Below are positions 22,301-23,353 of a stretch of DNA of 23,353 nt, piece after piece. Position numbers and translations under genes: made by a program. The notes beneath the pieces are model-generated. The model saw only the letters and a program-made list of their open reading frames with translations. It ran no database searches and was not told where the DNA came from. Origin of the DNA: Rhodospirillaceae bacterium (GTDB lineage Bacteria > Pseudomonadota > Alphaproteobacteria > UBA7985); the NCBI GenBank assembly GCA_002700865.1, contig PAFB01000139.1, forward strand, positions 1-23,353, in the 5' to 3' direction. Numbering within the stretch: position 1 is the first letter of the stretch; the number at the start of each line of letters is the position of its first letter.

Positions 22301-23353
22301 CTGCTGCTGGCGAGTAGGTATCCGTCCTGCCGCCCAGCGCGAGGAAGCCCGAGTTGTCAACGCTGCGCACAATATCGCCGTTGGCATCGGGCTGATAAAT
22401 GGTGACGTAGGGGTCGTCCTGGCTGCCGCGCTCTTCGTCTTTGATGATCAGCTTACCTGATGCCGCCGTCGTCGCGTCGAGGTCATAAACGATGATTTCA
22501 GGCGCGGTAGAAGCGGCGTAGCCCATCTGGTTGTCAACCGAGATATAGGGCAGGCCCGCATTAACGATGATCTTGCCGTTATGGGTGTTGTAAATCTTAC
22601 CCGTCAGATCGACGTATCCACCTTCGGTGTTCAAAGGCGTGACCAGAACCGCACCGTTACCGCTGCCGCCGCTTGGATCATAGTAAATCTGATAGTCATT
22701 GTTCGACGTTGTCAGCTTGGTAATCGCACTGGTGCTGGACGAGCGCAGGGAGTCGATTTCGCTCTTGGTCGAGCTGTTGAGGATTACGCTAAAGTTGTCT
22801 TCACCCGACTTAATGATGCCGTTGATGTTCAGCGAAGCCACATCGATGTAAATTCGCGCCGCTTCGATGGCGGAGACGGTTGGCTCTTCGGCCAGATAAT
22901 CCGCAACACCACCATTGTCGTTTGCGTTCTCTGTGCCACCGTACTGTGTGCCTGAACCGGTCAGGTCGTTCGTGCGCCACTTGGCGTATTCGTCGCCGTT
23001 GATGTGGTAGATCAAGTCACTATTCGGGCCACCGATGTAGAGCGTGCCACCAGTGCGCTGGTAGATGTTCCGGGCGTTCACGGACACGCCATCGGCGATC
23101 TTGATATCGCCCAGCGAAGACCCGTTCTCATCGAATTTATCCAGACGCACCGCCGAGCCGTCGCTCAACGATACAACCAGGCTAAAGGTTTCAGCGTCGT
23201 CCGTATTGCTATCGGTGAAAATAGCGGTTCGCACTTGGATATAGCCATTGCTGCCAATGTCGATATCGCTGTCGTCAGTATAGGACGACCAGTTTGTTCC
23301 ATCGGTGGAAGTTTCCAGCGACGAGCTGAAGTCGGCACCGTCGGCGGACGACG
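6711..23353 (-). CDS. Giant repetitive RTX/beta-solenoid adhesin-like protein (5' end outside window)
   Basis: One frame is open from the right edge to a TAA at 6711-6713, at least 5,546 residues. A GTG at 23234 is in frame but is not the start, because the frame continues upstream in the same style (TSTDGTNWSSYTDDSDIDIG) to the edge. The protein is strongly acidic, rich in Asp, Gly, Thr and Ser, and I found no cysteine, as is usual for large type I-secreted RTX proteins. Modules in order are FHA-like solenoid, helical segment, solenoid, 107-residue tandem repeats, RTX-like repeats, Calx-beta-like repeats, RTX units alternating with beta-sandwich-like domains, final RTX repeats and a non-repetitive tail. 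RTX motifs GGxGxDxxx imply Ca binding outside the cell. An adhesive or matrix role is inferred from architecture. The intact 16.6-kb frame argues for selection. Confidence 0.93.
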   Translation of the reverse strand, partial: SSADGADFSSSLETSTDGTNWSSYTDDSDIDIGSNGYIQVRTAIFTDSNTDDAETFSLVVSLSDGSAVRLDKFDENGSSLGDIKIADGVSVNARNIYQRTGGTLYIGGPNSDLIYHINGDEYAKWRTNDLTGSGTQYGGTENANDNGGVADYLAEEPTVSAIEAARIYIDVASLNINGIIKSGEDNFSVILNSSTKSEIDSLRSSSTSAITKLTTSNNDYQIYYDPSGGSGNGAVLVTPLNTEGGYVDLTGKIYNTHNGKIIVNAGLPYISVDNQMGYAASTAPEIIVYDLDATTAASGKLIIKDEERGSQDDPYVTIYQPDANGDIVRSVDNSGFLALGGRTDTYSPAAGKRYGWTIAQDSTETTYYEETKNSWLGIGWLVPDHTALPQIGEPVVEAGRLLEGSDYFRDGDDSAYTYNEVTKELSSQYWQSKYETRSTWYGKKSTTVGYTDVRGYTTYNSHTIEADRDIDIEFIGNSVGTVLIDGENSDIVVNGAISNATGDTTISTTGSIGTSSTGTIGGKVISLSGNTGIGSSLEYVALDLEGEQSGAYITATASGGEVFVEETSGALIVSNVTAGGSRDVGIKSDGDMTRESSSSLITGGAIDLESSTGSIGADASNRMRINSGTQSTHLFTANAQAGDVYLEETSGDLRIFQINASSEVNVNVASGRILDANTNEVRDERAIEELQAGVWGDLALTDTDGAATAKIDATISSLESANQREYEQYWSWRDTQVSLREESVRSGGISSDVTATFAGSVLTVTGTDQDFSDFTVGMQVLVSGTAASDNDSASAYTIASVSDTGMTFAETINAADATAISISVAENWNPGDADFDSKVAAELASVEEALRGGSSASTYTGYDNAEDYITSFKTSVSTALDNEGTLSSTEIDAVIVDVDSGLRSGDLTLYSDENDNISQTIFDDAIVALTDDLEADINAGLIAGINPADANFETDLAAELDVWHQTFRDGSSRFTSNALLKQTAAEQSYYETLYGAEWDALTDPDKTRDEFIADSIETLQTSRTASYKDLDTEYLTYSFVVTQNHLDAATEAGEDAPGTLGETVTDVEDVYYAGSLTAEREAEIRGSIKIWTEDELINALGAGLLKPVTDTETSIEESNISAGSISLTASSSVGTTDGDTVIYMSAGGLTDDERLTLASAERDDVFYLTTDFDEAIVAISTSDGSLERSDSGSWSSELVGQLIQIENDSNSTDSTAGKSSANVTEEGPFYLVSSISGDSKTLYLDQTNGRALTSAEDRQAVRISAITLDPRGVDAEVSASFNGSTITVTDGTVLSDIFTTGMKILLSGDTAHENDSDNLYTIQSVGTDTMVFAETINAANETGLTLTIDQFVEIVALQVQLREDLDIEGVGSTGLLTISAGDQIFVGAEESVRVGQIWSTDDDVRIKAQGSIINSLGASGVNFMADNLLLEAGDGSIGDSGDANYIYIDQLTTGFLTARGAGDIYIVEKTNDINVSTIYSSSGGVYLVAPGSIYDALGTDFVNIQAYDIWLTASSGTIGEDANALEIEANGDGSDTGYGLLTATAEGNINIVEQYGDMNIRNVLSNSGSVTLEAEANILDAVDITTPTDPDSANTTGNGLADVLADQDVILTARLGRIGAAGNELDVDSRRGGSAGTLTTDSYDDTYVIESSGDLYLNTVDVTTGGTETAYITATVGAIVNAAAAGVANIRGGRAYLIAQNDIGASGTEILSEIDTLQTKSISGSTYVKNLGELNVEQFSGSGGYSQESAGSIYTVATSPVTISTSASGASEIVYKAMEDAAQDADNLLIKAGVTLESTGSYIQLLAGDDITIEDGATVTASSDIEIRAAYDDASGDNGETITIEGIISAGQDLTITASELVDVVTVTTELDVGRDFLLDTGDGADTVTLGVDNDGTLTGGITTSSGSITIDLGASDTGTTVDNFTLLGDMVAYTDLDFETGDGADVVSIDGDITTTTGQINISTGTEGDQFTATGVMQAETDFTLDTGTGADAVVLGGLVSGVVQGGIETNSGTITVDLGSGDTSAGDDSLTLLGGITAQVDIDIDSGAGADSLDIQGTMTTNAGEIDIDTGTESDTFTVTGTIQAQTDFTLDTDSGSDIITLGALVGGVGQGGIETITGNVTMDLGTADSTTGQDELTLLGDITAEVNIDIDSGAGADDIDIQGNMTSDTGEIDIDTGTESDTFTVTGSIQAQTDFTLDTDSGSDIITLGALVGGVGQGGIQTVAGTVKMDFGSTADSSTGQDELTLYGDVTGYVDIDIDTGAGADDLDIQGNMTTTTGEIHINTGSEGDTFAVTGAIQAQTDFTLDTDSGADIVTLGEIVDDVRQGGIETIAGTVTVDLGSTADGSTGDDDLTLYGDVTGYVDIDIDSGAGADDLDIQGSMITTTGEININTGSEADTFTVTGAIQAQTDFTLDTDTGSDVVNLGQVVDGVGQGDIQTITGSVTIDLGSTDTALGDDNFTLVVDVTSYVDIDIDSGDGTDTFTIDGNLTATSGLIDIDTGTEADQFTLTGNITSGTSTNITMDDGADQFTLQGAAQAGTSFSLDTGSGEDTVDISGEVETLGSTLSINTGETRDFVTITADLEAATDILIYLGSGNDSLDIISATVIANNSETQIYGEAGDDTIHIDDVVELTGTTSIFGGDNDDLIEITRLASQNRPTDSLLIDGGSDADDVIIQTWGSIDGSDKDYIIDVSDSGAANSGSDTMDIRGTANDDFFLSRQKFVALLHGTEDQIRKVWTEDGDSRLQTVERINYDRDMDGRVTLLGYDGEDNFVSDDNSAIMTFDGGDGDDSFQLGQIFGLDPSVASAENGIAAGDEIAAVQTTRGFLSPGVSFSSVAMGGEGNDLFTIYSNKSSIKLEGEAGNDSFVIRAFLLTTGEDTAEDEIEVNGGDGDDSVKYNINAPVSIDGGAGFDTVVVVGTEADDSFVITEDGVFGAGLNIEIAGTAESIEVDGVEGDDNFFILSTPANAITHVIGGLGSDEFHLTGDVTETIYAADVSGRSGLINHQAEAATGDEYNNAFIDGVNVTIADANVGKVLISQEVDGDTTAGVTRVFESEGGTTDVYSVALAVAPTATVFVTVSAARASTSDREETERPLMAGGTGVSFTSGGSVISRSTGSWLSEGFDEFQSITIADAGDNNGVYEVESVTETEITLVSGQTLATTETDLTTISIEGQEASSIFVRAQAGSGEFTDAIVLTFDASNWDQEQVVEVLAQDDAAKEGERNVVINHSVMSDDSNFDAALVEDLDVEVYDDDQADIIIWESGTDTRILEGDVTEGIQDTWDVRLTRKPTATVTVALTDDSDTSDVTLSTTTLSFDSTNWDTVQTLTVSSAVDGIEENAERVTVSHTASSSDADFGGAEVAEVLVRVDDGDTAGAFVTETGGRTLIVDGGDVAENNQNDEYLIRLRKQPTSDVTVYVYGDGQTTPVDSSRVVMTDLANASVSAQFMSVDDDNDLIVRSSGSWIDDGFFSGQTLRVTGSSNNDKTLFISSISEDETTIVLALGSDITDETVTANFRVEAGAITFTSTNWYEEVTVNLEADPTFVETENSYVTKKFAAEAHTASKIQGSLIIDGGVTAPRTLLSAVMLPTEQDTGPQDVDVADNEAFENDRVNLHNDGSQANDTGAMMLVSDVPNQDLDNVGTDAALINGLGMGTGILSFNEGTDDAPVMVDYYEGIAMRTIEIIEIMLGKGDDNFTLTGNNAYSDNTQDVPITVIHGGGGGDTITVEDGTLDSPPETYIVVYGDTSADGTRYNYFGGAANGGALVFDGLVNPQNHHDTIDASGYSGGSTGGLVLFGGVGDDIIHGSQGADHIAGGSGGDTIYGHVGDDHIYGDAGFNVDLLTRTLTVAVEVDDDPTSEAVDDLTPGDDTIEGNDGVDIIFGDLGRIDQVTDTIRINNTGFVERIVSTDVGVGGNDTILGGRDIDYIIAGGGDDSVDAGAANNIAFGDAGDIQINIVNGVPDDLALVTSVTGDVGGSDSISALYGDDIFIGGHGDDVLEAGQGNNIVLGDSGVITATNVGEDWGSRDDLLIGQIATTYALVDDANPDGADQITTGVGMDIILGGGDADQIIANDGESALTPDDQNIVLGDYGQLDWSQQGTNTLDLVTAGDLDVGGADEILTGLSRDIVIGGADGDTIDAGSGENVIFGDGGRITFNQTDAFAASNDYDASGEEFSLVSINFGTGNTPVSGEAGTNASASDTGMIAPRTDQWIETAGGSGVIGRTTDSYITDDAGNWLEGLKIEWSDENGRALRGLNNMRLGAPSGDNDQGLFETSLSGKRTAISLKLEGLDAHFDEYDIYVYSDGSARTTSQTIVFSGGQTYTLKDSRNVFDGTYTQATSTSGTGDSGNYVVGKGLSGDTQQITISTETRSGVAILSGIQIVGRMKPVDHAETLGETQGGDDYIRAYSNRDIVFGGVGDDTIEVQGDRDASVTDSDFIIGDLGYVTFAPDLPEFDDEGSSTDTGTGTGTVSDMEGTSIISFNFGRDAMDADDQAGSLQSGSSTGMPAPRAANWQILSTSGGTQASGIETDAGVELENLSVSWSVNEGGGANSKIKLNARYGFEGDRSMWGSSLQSDSFGDTITVRVTGLSNHYESYDAYVYTDLSRNQMFSRARSATTQVEVGSSDTFFIRDNRSVFRRGGYVQSTSTVSNRPASGNYVVATELQEDELVVTIKVISGNAKAAIAGLQIVGLELPVEPEETTDPGDSDTQESAFVFFADAHTNIVTLGSTTSAQDGQTYDDSIFTGNGKDVVIGGLGSDYIDTGARGTFDNVVGAITNRDVVKTSINFSDSDSKTHITASASAGIVEDDAWNNLDLRSNAAYVHRTQAMLETSDGIRVELTGNFGFKQQGASAPDSENERLVNGGLYTANSRSNARVEISNITDVHGDESYDLYFYTSEDASLIKVKDATLAERSAERLDMDIANEDAGIYVIRDLVGDVLWFELETSGRGRTAQQAVLEGLQIVSGVNRAGIVYAGDRETDVVLGDKGRVLLTAGTAYDMQSLNTLEASTADGADEIWTGENGDFVIAGDGADWISGETGADMILGDNGGLTFIAGHTHGWNDGHEVPTQKSRRAPAFDPWNADGIEFLAATKGGADTIIGGADNDVMYGQGGDDHYVFEGAGLGVDAAIEADDSGQAGLNNDSGDLLDFRHFSGPVSILLETVTQQKLNLHDSDSNLDSHLQLFSGMSIEDVIGSEFGDWIGGNNRDNLILGLDGDDTISSKYGYDMVDGGDGDDNINRPASRMSGVEWGSKVILGGAGEDIIYGSTQGDLIDAGDGDDKIHLTQAPSGRSAPVADLAFGGAGDDIFYLSRSMSSSTVMVGNDGDDKAVGKTQNRRRRSAASSSPQASQMLQGDMGSSDRDAALETWLNDHVSATGRTDMSVSNVAGTDLTDRVAGIHSDRPSPLRTITPGPGESTNPFSSFFGASVYRTDDPILITNSMHLAVGRLTSGEEQLSAIDSNDILISVREDKQPQSSMQRHYAYNPETGEFEAVETVADPADFVQAVSVEIGDNTALEDAPFAFVDEDGGLWLSDPDHLVSD
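7332..8420 (-). repeat. C-terminal RTX nonapeptide repeat block
   Basis: Repeated glycine/aspartate motifs of the GGxGxDxhx type are dense here, for example GGADTIIGGADNDVMYGQGGDDHYVF, GLDGDDTISSKYGYDMVDGG and GGAGEDIIYGSTQGDLIDAGDGDDKIHL (each shown as neighbouring short motifs). In the RTX family these form a Ca-dependent beta-roll that folds after export. A non-RTX stretch at about 7,760-7,900 (DLLDFRHFSGPVSILLE) interrupts the block, as often seen in long RTX proteins. Confidence 0.8.
8439..9000 (-). other. Third beta-sandwich-like domain inserted between RTX units
   Basis: This is the most divergent of three related domains. It starts with KTSINFSD, has WNNLDLRSNAAYVH near the start, the core ISNITDVHGDESYDLYFYTS, then IYVIRDL, and closes with AVLEGLQIVSG. 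It shares with the other two the SINF start, the (D/E)xYDxYxY strand and the LxGLQIV end. The layout resembles carbohydrate-binding or jelly-roll domains of the (x)INF...WNN type seen in large secreted proteins. Ligand binding is inference. Confidence 0.6.
9255..9917 (-). other. Second beta-sandwich-like domain inserted between RTX units
   Basis: This domain of about 220 residues opens with SIISFNFGRDA and APRAANWQI. Its core is RVTGLSNHYESYDAYVYTD, followed by FFIRDNRSVFRRGGYVQST, SGNYVVATEL and AAIAGLQIVGLELP. It aligns along its whole length with the domain at 10178-10825 (APRTDQW, GLDAHFDEYDIYVYSD, LKDSRNVFDGTYTQATS, SGNYVVGKGLSG, LSGIQIVGRMKP), so the two arose by duplication. Confidence 0.65.
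10178..10825 (-). other. First beta-sandwich-like domain inserted between RTX units
   Basis: This domain begins SLVSINFGTG and ends GIQIVGRMKP. Conserved anchors shared with the next copy are APRxxxW, the GLxxHxxxYDxYVYxD strand, the (R/K)DxRxVF turn, YxQxTST and SGNYVV. It directly follows an RTX unit ending IFGDGGRITF. The fold resembles lectin or carbohydrate-binding beta-sandwiches, but I cannot name a specific family. Confidence 0.65.
10826..12240 (-). repeat. RTX repeat block with GDxG-terminated units
   Basis: At least five units of about 65-75 residues follow one pattern: G(A/S/N)DxIxxGxxxDIIxGGxGxDxIxAGxxxNIxxGDxGxI. Visible unit ends are IIFGDLGRI, IAFGDAGDI, IVLGDSGVI, IVLGDYGQL and VIFGDGGRI. 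Canonical RTX nonapeptides (GGSGGDTIYGHVGDDHIYGD) lie at the N-terminal end of the block, about 11,830-11,920. Ca-binding beta-rolls are expected. The same unit recurs as single copies between the beta-sandwich-like domains further on. Confidence 0.8.
12640..14200 (-). repeat. Three Calx-beta-like repeats, two with an inserted SGSW module
   Basis: Three copies share a strand (V)LTFDASNWDQEQVVEV / LSFDSTNWDTVQTLTV / ITFTSTNWYEEVTVNL followed, clearly in the first two, by Asp/Glu-rich stretches, xxHxxxSxDxxF and a final VxVxDDD. This pattern is like the Calx-beta family in bacterial adhesins, where acidic residues bind Ca. The NW strands lie near 13,730-13,757, 13,372-13,402 and 12,746-12,779. 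Copies one and three are longer because a small SGSW-containing module sits just before the NW strand. Confidence 0.65.
14330..15060 (-). repeat. Degenerate RTX-like repeats
   Basis: Acidic glycine-rich motifs recur at irregular spacing: FDGGDGDDSFQLGQ, AMGGEGNDLFTIYS, LEGEAGNDSFVIR, VNGGDGDDSVKYN, IDGGAGFDTVVV, VEGDDNFFIL and IGGLGSDEFHLTG. The short motifs are the RTX type, but they are separated by 20-40 residues rather than arranged as contiguous nonapeptides, so this is probably a Ca-stabilised beta-solenoid rather than a classic roll. Confidence 0.65.
15700..17720 (-). repeat. Tandem array of 107-108-residue repeats (321/324 bp)
   Basis: The leucine codon of the motif (V/I)(T/V)LG recurs at 17682, 17361, 17040, 16719, 16395 and 16071. 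The spacings are 321, 321, 321, 324 and 324 bp, so every step is a multiple of three. Each repeat contains four related stretches of about 27 residues with consensus hDhDoGoGxDxhxhxG: TLDTDSGSDIITLG, VDLGSxxxxxDDLTLYG, IDIDSGAGADDLDIQG and IDIDTGTESDTFTVTG. The array decays at the low-coordinate side (about 15,700-15,960). The pattern fits a beta-solenoid with one turn or coil per sub-repeat. Confidence 0.85.
17721..20035 (-). other. FHA-like beta-solenoid region with embedded beta modules
   Basis: Loosely repeated units of about 80-100 residues carry the motif hhE(x)xGDhxh followed by SGxVxLxAxGxIxDA: GDIYIVEKTNDINV (near 18,945), GNINIVEQYGDMNI (near 18,705) and DTYVIESSGDLYLN (near 18,405). 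Similar motifs occur in filamentous haemagglutinin-type adhesins. Two small non-solenoid modules are embedded at 19303-19535 and about 19,560-19,820. The 579-codon opposite-strand frame across this region is a shadow of the repeat coding. Confidence 0.6.
19303..19535 (-). other. Small beta module, FAETINA type, copy 2
   Basis: EVSASFNGSTITVTDGT, FTTGMKILLSGDTAHENDS, LYTIQSVGTDTMVFAETINA and ETGLTLTIDQ align along the whole module with the copy at 20874-21105. Both the amino acids and the order are conserved, so they are duplicated modules about 1.57 kb apart with the helical segment and part of the solenoid between them. Confidence 0.6.
20036..20873 (-). other. Predicted alpha-helical segment inside the solenoid
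   Basis: About 280 residues differ in character from the beta-rich surroundings: rich in Ala, Glu, Asp, Lys and Leu with amphipathic spacing, for example AAELASVEEALRG, FDDAIVALTDDLEADINAGL, NALLKQTAAEQSYYETLYGAEWDAL and RDEFIADSIETLQTSRTASYKDL. A duplicated start, NPGDADFDSKVAAEL (about 20,830-20,870) and NPADANFETDLAAEL (about 20,485-20,522), indicates an internal two-fold repeat roughly 345 bp apart. The function is unknown; it may be a coiled-coil bundle or stalk. Confidence 0.55.
20874..21105 (-). other. Small beta module, FAETINA type, copy 1
   Basis: A module of about 77 residues, SSDVTATFAGSVLTVTG ... FTVGMQVLVSGT ... YTIASVSDTGMTFAETINAADATAISISV, closely matches a second copy at 19303-19535. 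Conserved anchors are VxAxFxGSxxTVT, GMxxLxSGxxxxNDS, YTIxSVxxxxMxFAETINAAxxTxxxxx. It flanks the helical segment on its N-terminal side. Confidence 0.6.
21106..23353 (-). other. N-terminal visible FHA-like beta region
   Basis: Short beta-strand repeats with Ser/Thr/Gly turns dominate, for example NIDVASLNINGIIKSG-like strands, DIVVNGAISNATGDTTISTTGSIG, and two copies of the E(T)SGxL motif: GEVFVEETSGALIV (near 21,670) and GDVYLEETSGDLRI (near 21,412). A Tyr/Trp-rich, less repetitive insertion (SWLGIGWLVPDH, SQYWQSKYETRSTWYGKK) lies at about 22,000-22,260. No signal peptide can be judged because the start is outside the window. Confidence 0.55.

Noticed and set aside
23232..23234. GTG at 23234 as the start of the giant gene
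   Set aside because: The same frame continues without a stop to the window edge with the same Ser/Thr/Asp-rich beta style, so the true start is outside.

Overview
The window is a single block of minus-strand genes from a Gram-negative bacterium. The visible genes read from high to low coordinates: a giant repetitive surface or secreted protein whose start lies beyond the right edge; a small DUF3467 protein; a GAF-domain plus HlyD-type adaptor; a PqqD-like/M50 metallopeptidase/HlyD-type fusion; a shortened SecA-like ATPase; and the first 67 codons of an unrecognised gene that runs off the left edge. Two HlyD-type adaptors, a Ca-binding (RTX) repeat protein and moderately high GC suggest a marine-type proteobacterium, possibly an alphaproteobacterium. 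I cannot fix the taxon from sequence alone.

The giant reading frame fills 6711-23353 (at least 5,546 residues, no stop, no frameshift, no cysteine seen). From N to C it is a mosaic. It begins with a filamentous-haemagglutinin-like beta-solenoid (about 21.1-23.35 kb), then a predicted helical segment (20.0-20.9 kb), then more beta-solenoid (17.7-20.0 kb). Next comes an array of 107-108-residue tandem repeats with a 321/324-bp DNA period (15.7-17.7 kb). It continues with degenerate RTX-like repeats (14.3-15.1 kb), three Calx-beta-like repeats (12.6-14.2 kb), RTX units ending in a GDxG motif (10.8-12.2 kb), three compound units of one RTX unit plus one roughly 200-residue beta-sandwich-like domain (8.4-10.8 kb), a last RTX block (7.3-8.4 kb) and a non-repetitive tail of about 200 residues that begins at a tetra-arginine.

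The four complete genes after the giant are packed tightly: gaps of 31, 7 and 8 bp, then an ATGA overlap into the last gene. They look like one operon for export or processing of the giant protein. No type I ABC transporter, TolC or two-partner TpsB gene is in the window. Instead there is a SecA-type motor that stops before the helical wing and two-helix finger, an intramembrane zinc protease fused to a PqqD-like domain and an adaptor, and a second adaptor with a cytosolic GAF region. That set, attached to a giant RTX adhesin, is the strongest candidate here for an undescribed secretion or maturation system. Its function is inferred from domains and context only.

The only notable intergenic space is 124 bp (6587-6710). 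It is AT-rich and holds a long imperfect stem-loop next to the giant gene's stop codon. I found no RNA genes, insertion sequences, CRISPR arrays or attachment sites.
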